Positions 33,204 through 42,013 of a stretch of DNA of 44,251 nt are shown here, one piece after another. Within the stretch, counting starts at the first letter, position 1, and the number at the start of each line of letters is the position of its first letter. This DNA comes from Caballeronia peredens (GTDB lineage: Bacteria; Pseudomonadota; Gammaproteobacteria; Burkholderiales; Burkholderiaceae): assembly GCA_001544595.2 (NCBI GenBank), contig FCOH02000039.1, positions 1 through 44,251 of the forward strand, written 5' to 3'. A program made the position numbers and the translations under genes. The notes beneath the pieces are model-generated. The model searched no databases. It was not told the DNA's origin and was given only the letters and a program-made list of their open reading frames with translations.

Positions 33204-34277
33204 ATGTCAACGGTCCCGTCCGCTCCGTCCCTGGCGCCAGCCGCGTCCTCCACACGCGGGCAACTCAACGGCATCCTGTTCGTCGCGCTGTTCGCCGCGG
33301 CCGTCACGCGGCTCGCGTCGGTGCCCGCCATCGCGGGGCTGGGCATCAGTCCGCTGATCGTCGGCATCGTCGCCGGCGCGATCTATGGCAACGCGCTGCG
33401 TCACGGCATGCCGGAAAGCTGGGCCGCCGGCGTCAACTTTTCCGCGCGCAAGCTGCTGCGCATCGCCGTCGCGTTCTTCGGGCTGCGCGTGAGCCTTCAG
33501 GAAATCGCGCAAGTGGGCATCTCGGGATTCACGGTGTCGGTGCTGGTCGTCGTCAGCACGCTCGTGATCGGCACCTGGGCCGGAATGAAGCTGATGAAGC
33601 TCGACCGCGACACGGCGCTCCTCACGGCGGCCGGCAGCGCGATCTGCGGCGCGGCCGCGGTGCTCGCCTTCGAATCGACGCTGCAATCGAAGCCACACAA
33701 GAGCGCGATGGCGGTCGGCAGCGTCGTGCTGTTCGGCACGCTCTCGATGTTCCTCTACCCGCTCGCGCTGAACGCCGGCTGGCTGCATCTCGACACGCTC
33801 GGCGCGGGCCTGTTCTTCGGCGGCACGATTCACGAAGTGGCGCAGGTCGTCGGCGCGGCGAGCAATGTGAGCCCCGAAGCGACGCACATCGCCACCATCG
33901 TGAAAATGACGCGTGTGATGCTGCTCGTGCCGGTGCTGCTCGTGGTCGGCTTCTGGATCAACCGTTCGCGTCAGGCAGGCGCAGAAGGCGCGGCGCAAGG
34001 CAAAGGCAAGATCGCGGTGCCCTGGTTCGCGCTCGGTTTCCTCGCGCTCGTCGTGGTGAATTCGCTGCATGTGCTGCCCGATACCGCGACGAGCACGATC
34101 AACATGCTCGACACCTTCGCCCTCACGATGGCCATGACGGCGCTCGGCATGGAGACGCGCATCGCGCAGATTCGCGAAGCCGGCCCGCGTGCGCTCGCCA
34201 CCGGCGCGATCCTGTATGTGTGGCTGATCGGCGGCGGCCTGGCAATCACGATCGGCGTCGAAAAGCTGTTCGGCTGA
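33204..34277 (+). CDS. yeiH: YeiH/UPF0324-family putative sulfate/sulfite exporter
   Basis: A 357-residue inner-membrane protein with about ten helices. Family markers are ISPLIVGIVAGAIYGN, NFSARKLLRIAVAFFGLRVS, AGSAICGAAAVLAFESTL and GLFFGGTIHEVAQVVGAA. YeiH proteins (COG2855) are annotated as sulfate exporters and linked to sulfite tolerance; direct transport evidence is limited. The gene is divergent from the LysR regulator and 69 bp before the soeA-like gene, with a strong hairpin between. Start at the ATG 33204; GGAAA is a fair ribosome site. Confidence 0.88.
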   Translation: MSTVPSAPSLAPAASSTRGQLNGILFVALFAAAVTRLASVPAIAGLGISPLIVGIVAGAIYGNALRHGMPESWAAGVNFSARKLLRIAVAFFGLRVSLQEIAQVGISGFTVSVLVVVSTLVIGTWAGMKLMKLDRDTALLTAAGSAICGAAAVLAFESTLQSKPHKSAMAVGSVVLFGTLSMFLYPLALNAGWLHLDTLGAGLFFGGTIHEVAQVVGAASNVSPEATHIATIVKMTRVMLLVPVLLVVGFWINRSRQAGAEGAAQGKGKIAVPWFALGFLALVVVNSLHVLPDTATSTINMLDTFALTMAMTALGMETRIAQIREAGPRALATGAILYVWLIGGGLAITIGVEKLFG

Positions 34278-34298
34278 CCGATGCCTTGAAGCAGCAAA

Positions 34299-34334
34299 TC
34301 GCGCGAGACGTCCCTCTCGCGCGAAATCGTTTTT
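34299..34334 (+). terminator. Intergenic hairpin with T run between yeiH and the soeA-like gene
   Basis: TCGCGCGAGA (34299-34308) and TCTCGCGCGA (34315-34324) form a perfect 10-bp stem with a 6-nt loop. After AATCG comes TTTTT (34330-34334). GAAGGAG, the ribosome site of the next gene, starts at 34335. It can act as a partial terminator or attenuator, or as a processing site that lets soeABC be expressed at a different level from yeiH. Confidence 0.6.
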
Positions 34335-34346
34335 GAAGGAGCACTC

Positions 34347-37277
34347 ATGCAACACGGCGCTCGCACCCAGAACGAGAAGCTCGATGTCAAGACCACGACG
34401 TGCTACATGTGCGCCTGCCGCTGCGGCATCCGCGTGCATCTGCGCGACGGCGAAGTGCGCTACATCGACGGCAATCCGAATCATCCGCTCAATCAGGGCG
34501 TGATCTGCGCGAAGGGCGCGTCGGGCATCATGAAGCAATATTCGCCCGCGCGTCTCACGCAGCCGCTCATGCGAAAACCCGACGCATTGCGCGGCGAAGC
34601 GCAGTTCGAGCCAGTCTCATGGGACGTCGCGCTCGACACGCTCGAAAAGCGGCTCGCGCACCTGCGCGCGACCGACCCGAAGAAGTTCGCTCTCTTCACC
34701 GGCCGCGACCAGATGCAGGCGCTCACCGGCCTCTTCGCGAAGAATTTCGGCACGCCCAATTACGCGGCGCACGGCGGCTTCTGCTCGGCGAACATGGCCG
34801 CCGGCATGATCTACACCATGGGCGGTTCGTTCTGGGAATTCGGGGGGCCGGACCTCGATCGCGCGAAGCTGTTCTTCATGATCGGCACGGCGGAAGATCA
34901 TCATTCGAATCCGCTCAAGATCGCCATTTCGAAGTTCAAGCGCGCGGGCGGGCGCTTCATCGCGATCAATCCGATCCGCACCGGGTACGCGGCCATCGCC
35001 GACGAATGGGTGCCGATCCGACCCGGCACCGACGGCGCGCTGTTCATGGCACTGATTCACGAGCTGATCGCAGCCGACGCCTGGGATCACGAGTTCGTCA
35101 CGCGCTACACGAACGCGGCCGAACTGCTCGACATGAACGAGGCGAGCGACACGTTCGGCCTGTTCGTGCAGAACGGCGAGGCGCCCGACGTCAACGCGCT
35201 CTTTCCGCAGAATCATCTGTGGTGGGACAAGAAAACGAATCGCGCGGTTGCGCATCATGCCGATGACGCCGAGCCCGCGCTCGATGGCCGCTACACGCTC
35301 GCCGACGGCACGCCCGTCACGCCCTCCTTCGCGTTGCTGCGCGAGCAAGTCGCGTCGTGCACGCCGGAATGGGCCGCGGACATCACGGGCATTCCGGCCG
35401 CGACCATCAAGCGTCTCGCCGCCGAGATGATCGAGACGAGCCGCGCGCACAAGATCACGCTGCCGATTCCATGGACCGACTGCTGGGGCAAGCAGCACGA
35501 CAGCGTGACCGGCAACCCGATCGCCTTTCATGCGATGCGGGGCCTCGCCGCGCACTCGAACGGTTTCCAGTCGATCCGCGCGCTCGCGGTGCTGATGTCG
35601 CTGCTCGGCACGATCGACCGGCCGGGCGGCTTCCGTCACAAGGCGCCGTTTCCGCGCGCCGTGCCGCCGTCGGCGAAACCGCCGAATCATCCGGATCAGG
35701 TGCAGACCAACACGCCGCTCGCGAACGGGCCGCTCGGCTGGCCCGCCGCGCCCGGCGATCTGTTCATCCACGATGACGGCACGCCGGTACGCATCGACAA
35801 GGCATTCTCGTGGGAGTATCCGCTCGCCGTGCATGGCGTGATGCACAGCGTCATCACGAATGCGTGGCGCGGCGATCCGTATCCCATCGACACCTTGCTG
35901 ATCTTCATGGCCAACATGGCGTGGAATTCGTCGATGAACACGACGGAAGTGCGCAAGATGCTCGCGGACAAGCACGAGAACGGCGAGTACAAGATTCCGT
36001 TCATCGTGGTGTGCGATGCGTTCCAGTCGGAGATGACCGCGTTCGCCGATCTGATCCTGCCCGACACGACCTATCTCGAACGCCACGACGCGATGTCGAT
36101 GCTCGATCGTCCGATCTCCGAGTTCGACGGCCCCGTCGATTCGGTGCGCGTGCCGGTCGTGCCGCGCACCGGCGAATGCCGTCCGTTTCAGGAAGTGCTG
36201 GTCGAACTCGGCAGCCGCCTCAAGCTCCCTGCGTTCACCACGCCCGACGGCAAGCGCAAGTATCGCGACTATCCGGAGTTCATCGTCAATCATCAGACGG
36301 CGCCCGGCTCCGGCGTGGGCTTTCTGATGGGCTGGCGCGGCAAGGAAGGACGCGATGCGCTCGTCGGCGAGCCGAATCCGAATCAGTGGGACGAGTATGC
36401 GAAGCACGATTGCGTCTTTCACTACACGCTGCCCGAAACGCTGCAATACATGCGCAACTGCAACGGGCCGTATCTGCAATGGGCCGTCGAGAAAGGCCTG
36501 CGCAAGTTCGATACGCCGATCCTGATCCAGCTCTACTCCGACGTGATGCAGAAGTTTCGCCTCGCCGCGCAGGGACGCACGAAGGGACGACAGCCGCCGG
36601 ACCACCTGCGCGCGCGCATCGAGAAATACTTCGATCCGCTGCCGTTCTGGTACGCGCCGCTCGAACTCGATTCGACCGATCTCGCGCAATATCCGCTCGC
36701 GGCCGTCACGCAGCGCCCGATGGCCATGTACCACTCGTGGGACTCGCAAAATGCATGGCTCAGGCAGATTCACGGCGAGAACCTGCTGTACATGAATCCG
36801 CGCATGGCGCAGGCGCACGGCATCGAGGACGGCGGCTGGATCTATGTCGAATCGCAATGGGGCAAGGTGCGCTGCATGGCGCGCTACAGCGAAACGGTCG
36901 AGCCGGGCACCGTGTGGACCTGGAATGCAATCGGCAAGGCGTCGGGTGCGTGGAGCCTCGGCGCCGATGCCGGCGAATCGCAGCGCGGCTTCCTGCTCAA
37001 TCACCTCATCACGGACGAGCTTCCGGCGTCCGCCGAAAACGGCGCGCGCTTTTCGAACTCGGACCCGGTCACGGGGCAAGCCGCCTGGTACGACGTGCGC
37101 GTGCGCGTCTATCCCGCCGAAGCCGATGCGAATCACACGCTGCCGCAATTCGCGCCGATGAGTCCGGTGCCGGGCATGACGAATTCGATTCAGCGCGTCG
37201 TGCAAACGTACTTCGCCGGACGCGGTGAATTCGCCGCGCGGCTGCGCAATGTCGTGAAGCGCAACACGAACAACTGA
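34347..37277 (+). CDS. soeA: Molybdopterin oxidoreductase catalytic subunit, sulfite:quinone dehydrogenase SoeA-like
   Basis: A 976-residue DMSO-reductase-superfamily enzyme. The [4Fe-4S] motif is C19-x2-C22-x3-C26-x27-C54. The Mo ligand is probably Cys146 in HGGFCSANM. Further segments are the bis-MGD-binding FFMIGTAEDHHSNPLKIAI, FQSEMTAFADLILPDTTYLE and the C-terminal molydopterin dinucleotide-binding domain from about 770. No Tat signal precedes the cluster motif, so it acts in the cytoplasm, as SoeA of Allochromatium vinosum does. SoeABC oxidises sulfite to sulfate and reduces quinone. Other membrane-bound members (polysulfide or thiosulfate reductases) normally have a Tat signal. GAAGGAG 6 nt before the ATG. 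The assignment rests on this and on context; substrate is inference. Confidence 0.8.
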   Translation: MQHGARTQNEKLDVKTTTCYMCACRCGIRVHLRDGEVRYIDGNPNHPLNQGVICAKGASGIMKQYSPARLTQPLMRKPDALRGEAQFEPVSWDVALDTLEKRLAHLRATDPKKFALFTGRDQMQALTGLFAKNFGTPNYAAHGGFCSANMAAGMIYTMGGSFWEFGGPDLDRAKLFFMIGTAEDHHSNPLKIAISKFKRAGGRFIAINPIRTGYAAIADEWVPIRPGTDGALFMALIHELIAADAWDHEFVTRYTNAAELLDMNEASDTFGLFVQNGEAPDVNALFPQNHLWWDKKTNRAVAHHADDAEPALDGRYTLADGTPVTPSFALLREQVASCTPEWAADITGIPAATIKRLAAEMIETSRAHKITLPIPWTDCWGKQHDSVTGNPIAFHAMRGLAAHSNGFQSIRALAVLMSLLGTIDRPGGFRHKAPFPRAVPPSAKPPNHPDQVQTNTPLANGPLGWPAAPGDLFIHDDGTPVRIDKAFSWEYPLAVHGVMHSVITNAWRGDPYPIDTLLIFMANMAWNSSMNTTEVRKMLADKHENGEYKIPFIVVCDAFQSEMTAFADLILPDTTYLERHDAMSMLDRPISEFDGPVDSVRVPVVPRTGECRPFQEVLVELGSRLKLPAFTTPDGKRKYRDYPEFIVNHQTAPGSGVGFLMGWRGKEGRDALVGEPNPNQWDEYAKHDCVFHYTLPETLQYMRNCNGPYLQWAVEKGLRKFDTPILIQLYSDVMQKFRLAAQGRTKGRQPPDHLRARIEKYFDPLPFWYAPLELDSTDLAQYPLAAVTQRPMAMYHSWDSQNAWLRQIHGENLLYMNPRMAQAHGIEDGGWIYVESQWGKVRCMARYSETVEPGTVWTWNAIGKASGAWSLGADAGESQRGFLLNHLITDELPASAENGARFSNSDPVTGQAAWYDVRVRVYPAEADANHTLPQFAPMSPVPGMTNSIQRVVQTYFAGRGEFAARLRNVVKRNTNN

Positions 37278-37288
37278 AGGAGACCATC

Positions 37289-38038
37289 ATGACTCAAATG
37301 GCGCTCGTGATCGATCTGAACGTCTGTGTCGGCTGCCACGCTTGCGTGACGAGCTGCAAGGAATGGAATACGTCCGGCGAGGCGGGCAGTCTCGCGGATC
37401 AGCGCCCTTACGACGCCGATCCGTCCGGCACGTTCTTCAATCGCGTGCAGACCTACGAAGCGGGCGAGTTTCCGCTCGCCGACACGATCCACTTCCCGAA
37501 GTCGTGCCTGCACTGCGAGGATCCGCCGTGCGTGCCCGTCTGTCCGACCGGCGCGAGCTACAAGCGCAAGGAGGACGGGCTCGTGCTCGTCGACTTCGAC
37601 AAGTGCATCGGCTGCAAATACTGCGCGTGGGCGTGTCCGTACGGCGCGCGCGAACTCGACGAAGAACGCAAGGAAATGACGAAGTGCACGCTGTGCGCGG
37701 ACCGCATCTACAACGAGGCGCTGCCCGAGCGGGATCGCAAGCCCGCATGCGTGCTTGCGTGCCCGACGTCGGCGCGCCTCTTCGGCGACATTCACGATCC
37801 GGAATCGGTCGTGTCGAAGGCGATCGCGGAACGCGGCGGCTATCAGCTGATGCCCGAATGGGAGACGCGCCCCGCGAATCATTACTTGCCGCGCAATCCC
37901 GTGAACTCGGTGAGCGCGGCAAATGCGACGAACGGCTGCGGCGGCGGTTCATGCGCGTGCCAGTCGAAGCAAGCCGACGACGCTTCGCTCGAAGCACACG
38001 GCGACCTGAATCTCGCGGCGATGGCCGTGCGCGTCTGA
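37289..38038 (+). CDS. soeB: Four-cluster ferredoxin-like electron transfer subunit (SoeB-like)
   Basis: A 249-residue DmsB/PsrB-type subunit. Sixteen Cys form four [4Fe-4S] sites: 13/16/19/23, 73/76/81/85, 106/109/112/116 and 133/136/154/158. It carries electrons from the Mo subunit to the membrane anchor. It begins 11 bp after the catalytic gene with GAAGGAG before the ATG. An odd feature is the C-terminal tail after residue 210, with NGCGGGSCACQSK (Cys217, 222, 224), outside the four-cluster fold. Confidence 0.88.
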   Translation: MTQMALVIDLNVCVGCHACVTSCKEWNTSGEAGSLADQRPYDADPSGTFFNRVQTYEAGEFPLADTIHFPKSCLHCEDPPCVPVCPTGASYKRKEDGLVLVDFDKCIGCKYCAWACPYGARELDEERKEMTKCTLCADRIYNEALPERDRKPACVLACPTSARLFGDIHDPESVVSKAIAERGGYQLMPEWETRPANHYLPRNPVNSVSAANATNGCGGGSCACQSKQADDASLEAHGDLNLAAMAVRV

Positions 38039-38057
38039 TCTTCATCGGAGCTCAAAC

Positions 38058-38996
38058 ATGAAACCCGCGTTTTCCGTCGTGTTCCTCACGACCCTGTGCG
38101 GCGCCGCGCAAGGCCTACTGATCGCGCTCGTCGGCGTCGAGGTGCTGGCAACGCTCGGCTTCGTCACGTCGCCTGCGCAGGCGTTTTTTGTCGTCGGGGC
38201 GGCGTTGTCCGTCGTGCTCGGCGGCCTCGGGCTCGTCGCGTCGTTCTTTCATCTCGGGCATCCGGAGCGCGCGTGGCGCGCCATCGCGATGTGGCGCACG
38301 TCGTGGCTCTCGCGCGAATGTCTGTGCCTGCCCGCGTTTCTCGCGTGCGCCGCGCTCTACGGCGTGGCGCACTGGCTCGGCGCGCCGTGGTCGCTTGCGA
38401 TCGGCGTGATCGGCGTGCTGGCGTCGGCCGCGCTTTTCGTCTGCACCGCGATGATCTACGCGTGCCTGCGCTTCCTCCAGGAATGGGCGACGCCGCTCAC
38501 GATGGTCAACTTCGTGCTGCTCGGCTGCGCGTCGGGCTTCACGCTCGCGACGGCGTGCGCGGCGTGGCTTGCGCCGTCGCTCGCCGCCGGTCTCGCGGCG
38601 TGCGCGTGCACGCTGACGCTCGCGGGGTGCGTGTCGCGCGTGGCTTCGCTACAGCGCAATGCACGCCTGCGGCCGAAGTCGAGCGTGCAGAGCGCGACGG
38701 GCATCAAAGGGCCGAACGTCGTGCAGAAATCGCGCGGCTTCACGGCGGGCGCGTTCAATCTGCGCGAGTTCTTTCACGGGCAGACGGCCGAGGCGATCAG
38801 GCGCATCAAATGGACGTTTCTCGTCGGCGCATTCGGCGTGCCGTTCGTGCTGATGCTGCTCGGCATCGGCACGCAGTCGGCCGCGCTGTTCTGCGTGGCG
38901 TTCGTCACGCAGTATGCGGGTTTGATTGCCGAGCGATGGTTCTTCTTCGCGGAGGCGCGGCATCCGCAGAATATTTATTACGCGCGTGCGTCGTAA
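38058..38996 (+). CDS. soeC: DmsC-family membrane anchor and quinone-reactive subunit (SoeC-like)
   Basis: A 312-residue inner-membrane protein with about eight helices. It has VASFFHLGHPERAWRAIAMWRTSWLSRE, the family signature in DmsC-type anchors (SxxHLGxPxRAxRA). A cytoplasmic loop, about residues 203-245, carries ATGIKGPNVVQKSRGF, and the end is FFAEARHPQNIYY. It binds the two soluble subunits and passes electrons to quinone. It follows soeB by 19 bp and ends 22 bp before the convergent PLP-enzyme gene. Confidence 0.87.
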   Translation: MKPAFSVVFLTTLCGAAQGLLIALVGVEVLATLGFVTSPAQAFFVVGAALSVVLGGLGLVASFFHLGHPERAWRAIAMWRTSWLSRECLCLPAFLACAALYGVAHWLGAPWSLAIGVIGVLASAALFVCTAMIYACLRFLQEWATPLTMVNFVLLGCASGFTLATACAAWLAPSLAAGLAACACTLTLAGCVSRVASLQRNARLRPKSSVQSATGIKGPNVVQKSRGFTAGAFNLREFFHGQTAEAIRRIKWTFLVGAFGVPFVLMLLGIGTQSAALFCVAFVTQYAGLIAERWFFFAEARHPQNIYYARAS

Positions 38997-39018
38997 CGAC
39001 ACGAAGCACGCGCGTGTC

Positions 39019-40260
39019 TCACACCGCGAGCTTCAGCGCCCGATCGAAATCGGCGATCAGATCGTCGGTATCTTCGATGCCGGCGGACAAACGCAGCATG
39101 CCGTCCGAAATGCCCATCGACTTGCGCACTTCGGGCCCGGCTTCATGGAAGATGGTCGGTGCGACGGGAATGATCAGCGTGCGCGTGTCGCCGAGGCCCG
39201 TTGCCTTGACCGGCAATTGCAGCGCGTTGACGACTTCGATCATGCGATCCGCACGACGCAGTTCGAACGACAGCAGCCACGACGCGCCCTTGAACAGCGC
39301 CTGCGCGATCTCGTACTGCGGATGACTCTCCAGTCCCGGATACAGCACGCGGCCGACAGCCTCGTGTTTCTCCAGGAACCGGGCGAGCGCAAGCGCATTC
39401 TCGCTGCACTTCGCGACGCGCAGCGCGAGCGTTTCGGCGCCCATTGCGATCGAATGCGCCTGCTCCGACGAGAGCGACGCGCCCATGTCGCGCAGCCCCT
39501 TCTTGCGGATCTGCAACAGACCTTGCTCCTTCGGCGCCGACTTGCGGTATTCATCGGCGATATTCGGATACGCGCTCCAGTCGAAGAGGCCCGTATCGGT
39601 CACCGCGCCGCCGAGCGCCGCGCCATGTCCCGCGATGGTCTTCGTCAGCGAATTGACGACGAGGCTCGCGCCCACCGCCTTCGGCACGAACAGCGCCGGC
39701 GACGTGATCGTGTTGTCGACGACATACGCGAGGCCGCGCTCGCGACACAGTTCGCCGATGCCCTTCAGATCCGGAATCTGCGTGCCCGGATTCGCGATCG
39801 TCTCGACGAACACCATGCGCGTGTTCGGCCTGATCGCGGCCGCGACGTGATCGGCGGACGTGGCATCGACCACGGTCACGTCGATGCCGAGCGTTCTCAG
39901 CGTGCCGAAAAAACTGTTGGTGTTGCCGAACACATAACGGCTCGACACGAGATGATCGCCCGCGCGCAGCAGCGTCAGGAACACCGCCGACAGCGCGCCC
40001 ATGCCCGTACTGAAGCAGATCGACCCGACGCCCTGTTCGAGGCTCGTGATCTTGCGTTCGAGCGCGGCCGTCGTGGGCGTGCCCTGACGTGCGTAATTGA
40101 AGCCGCCTTTCTTCGTGCCCTGGAACACGCCGATCAGATCTTCCACGCGCTCGAAGCCGTACTGAACCGAGGTATGGATGGCCTGACGCACGCCGCCGTG
40201 CTCCGTGCCCGTGATCCTGTCGCCGTGAACGATGCCTGTGGTGAAGCCTTGCTTGTCCAT
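39019..40260 (-). CDS. Cys/Met-metabolism PLP-dependent enzyme (cystathionine gamma-synthase/sulfhydrylase family)
   Basis: A 413-residue fold-type I PLP enzyme. It has the cofactor region RQGTPTTAALERKITSLE with SICFSTGMGALSAV, the aspartate in YVVDNTITSP and the lysine in VNSLTKTIAGHG (the usual S-x-T-K PLP-binding motif). Many members use homoserine esters with sulfide or Cys; others eliminate. The usual tyrosine stacking residue is present in RYVFG. Its nearness to the sulfite module suggests sulfur metabolism but does not settle the reaction. Start 40260: GGAGAAGGG directly precedes ATG. The frame upstream to 41271 is antisense to the GST gene. Confidence 0.85.
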   Translation of the reverse strand: MDKQGFTTGIVHGDRITGTEHGGVRQAIHTSVQYGFERVEDLIGVFQGTKKGGFNYARQGTPTTAALERKITSLEQGVGSICFSTGMGALSAVFLTLLRAGDHLVSSRYVFGNTNSFFGTLRTLGIDVTVVDATSADHVAAAIRPNTRMVFVETIANPGTQIPDLKGIGELCRERGLAYVVDNTITSPALFVPKAVGASLVVNSLTKTIAGHGAALGGAVTDTGLFDWSAYPNIADEYRKSAPKEQGLLQIRKKGLRDMGASLSSEQAHSIAMGAETLALRVAKCSENALALARFLEKHEAVGRVLYPGLESHPQYEIAQALFKGASWLLSFELRRADRMIEVVNALQLPVKATGLGDTRTLIIPVAPTIFHEAGPEVRKSMGISDGMLRLSAGIEDTDDLIADFDRALKLAV

Positions 40261-40449
40261 CCCTTCTCCGCTTCGAGTCGATCCCAAACCCTGAATTCTG
40301 CCTGATCCGCGGCGATCCATGGCGCGATCGTCATGCGGGAACGCGTGTTGCTCGCCAATTTCTTCGTCCGCGCATTCCGCCGCATCGACAAAATGCGCAT
40401 ACTCGCACTGGCCGCACTCGCGGCATTCCCCGACGAGGAGCCCTTTCTC

Positions 40450-41184
40450 ATGGCTTACGAACTCTATTACTGGGACGGATTGCAGGGCCGCGGCGAATTC
40501 GTCCGGCTCGCGCTGGAAGATGCCGGCGCGCAGTATGTCGACGTCGCGCGCGAATCGAAGAAAAGCGGCTACGGCATGGACGCGATGATGAAAGTGCTCA
40601 ATAGCAAGACCGAGCCGCATATCCCGTTTGCACCGCCGTTCCTGAAAGACGGCGAACTGATCGTGCCGCATGTCGCGAACATTCTGCTCTACCTCGGGCC
40701 GAAGCTTCATCTCGCGCCGAAGGACGAAGGCCTGCGATATGTCGCGCACGGCCTGCAGCTCACGATCGCGGACTTCGTCACCGAAGTGCACGACACGCAT
40801 CATCCGCTCGCAACCGATCTGTATTACGAAGATCAGAAAGACGCGGCGAAGATCCGCACGGAGAATTTTCTCGACAAGCGCGTACCCAAGTTCATGCATT
40901 ACTTCGAGCGCGTGCTCAAGCAGAATCCGCAGGGCGACACGCACATGATCGGCGACAAGGCCACGTATGTCGATCTGTCGGTCTTTCAGATCGTCGATGG
41001 TCTGCACTACGCCTTTCCGCGCGCGATGAAGAAGTTCGGCACACTGTATCCGCGCCTGGCCGCGTTGCACGATGCGGTGCTGCAAAGGCCGAACATCGCG
41101 GCTTATGTCGATTCCGAGCGGCGCATTCCGTTCAACGAATCCGGCATTTTCCGGCACTATCCCGAACTCGATCAGGACGCTTGA
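40450..41184 (+). CDS. Glutathione S-transferase
   Basis: A 244-residue cytosolic GST of sigma/alpha-like architecture. The N-terminal thioredoxin-fold domain begins MAYELYYWDGLQGRGEFVRLALEDAG with Tyr7 as the likely catalytic residue. It has PPFLKDGELIVPHVANILLYLG (cis-Pro-like and Ser/Asn glutathione contacts) and the C-terminal helical domain with YVDLSVFQIVDGLHYAF. It conjugates glutathione to electrophiles or acts as a peroxidase. GAGGAG 10 nt upstream fixes the ATG at 40450. It is followed 25 bp later by an aldo/keto reductase gene, so they form a probable two-gene detoxification operon. Confidence 0.88.
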   Translation: MAYELYYWDGLQGRGEFVRLALEDAGAQYVDVARESKKSGYGMDAMMKVLNSKTEPHIPFAPPFLKDGELIVPHVANILLYLGPKLHLAPKDEGLRYVAHGLQLTIADFVTEVHDTHHPLATDLYYEDQKDAAKIRTENFLDKRVPKFMHYFERVLKQNPQGDTHMIGDKATYVDLSVFQIVDGLHYAFPRAMKKFGTLYPRLAALHDAVLQRPNIAAYVDSERRIPFNESGIFRHYPELDQDA

Positions 41185-41209
41185 TCCACCATGCAAATCA
41201 GGAGCCAAT

Positions 41210-42013
41210 ATGGTTGAAACGATTCCTTCCTTCGGTCTCGGCACGTTTCGCGTCGATGCCGCAAAGACCACGAACGCCGTGAAAAGCGCGCTCGCGCTCG
41301 GTTACCGGCACATCGACACCGCGCAGTACTACAACAACGAAGCCGCCGTCGGACAGGGCGTGCGCGACTCCGGCGTGCCGCGCGACGATGTCTGGGTCAC
41401 GACGAAAGTCTGGTGGGAACGGCTCTCGCGCGATGCACTCGTCGCGAGCCTGAAAGACAGTCACGCGAAGCTCGACATCGGCACGATCGATCTCGCGCTC
41501 GTGCACTGGCCGTCGCCCAAGGGCGCGGTGCCGATCGCCGAAACGCTCGCCGCGATGCAGGACGCGCAGAAGCTCGGTCTGATCCGTCATTACGGCGTGT
41601 CGAATTTCACGGCGCCGCTGCTCGAAGAGGCGCTGAAGGCGCCGGGCGGCAAGGACATCGTGACGAACCAGTTCGAAGTGAGCCCGTTTCTCGCGAACCG
41701 CGCGCTCGTCGATGCGACGCAGCGGCTCGGCGTCAAGGTGACCGCGTACATGCCGCTCGGCGAAGGCCGCGCGCACACGGACCCGACGCTCAAGGCGATT
41801 GCGCAGAAGCACGGCGCGACGCCCGCGCAGGTGACGTTCGCGTGGCTGTTGTCGCGCGATATCGTGGTGTTGTCGGCATCGACGAATCCGGAGCATCAGA
41901 AGAGCAACTGGGACGCGCAGAAGCTGAAACTCGACGCGGACGACATCGCGAAAATCGATGCTCTCGACGAAGGAAAGCGCCACGCGAATCCGCCGTTCGC
42001 GCCGGCGTGGTGA
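41210..42013 (+). CDS. Aldo/keto reductase (DkgB-like)
   Basis: A 267-residue AKR with the (beta/alpha)8 fold. The catalytic tetrad can be read: Asp in HIDTAQYY, Tyr in the same motif, Lys in TTKVWW, His in LVHWPSP. It also has YGVSNF and the NADPH-binding C-terminal LSASTNPEHQKSN. It is closest in look to 2,5-diketogluconate reductase DkgB and methylglyoxal-type AKRs. AGGAG lies 6-7 nt before the ATG at 41210. It follows the GST gene by 25 bp. It may reduce aldehydes or ketoaldonates; note that a 2-ketogluconate operon lies about 10 kb away. Confidence 0.9.
   Translation: MVETIPSFGLGTFRVDAAKTTNAVKSALALGYRHIDTAQYYNNEAAVGQGVRDSGVPRDDVWVTTKVWWERLSRDALVASLKDSHAKLDIGTIDLALVHWPSPKGAVPIAETLAAMQDAQKLGLIRHYGVSNFTAPLLEEALKAPGGKDIVTNQFEVSPFLANRALVDATQRLGVKVTAYMPLGEGRAHTDPTLKAIAQKHGATPAQVTFAWLLSRDIVVLSASTNPEHQKSNWDAQKLKLDADDIAKIDALDEGKRHANPPFAPAW

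Noticed and set aside
34617..37205. 862-codon open frame antisense to the soeA-like gene
   Set aside because: It is Arg/His/Val-rich with no recognisable motif. It mirrors the high GC third-position bias of the real gene, whose motifs are unambiguous.
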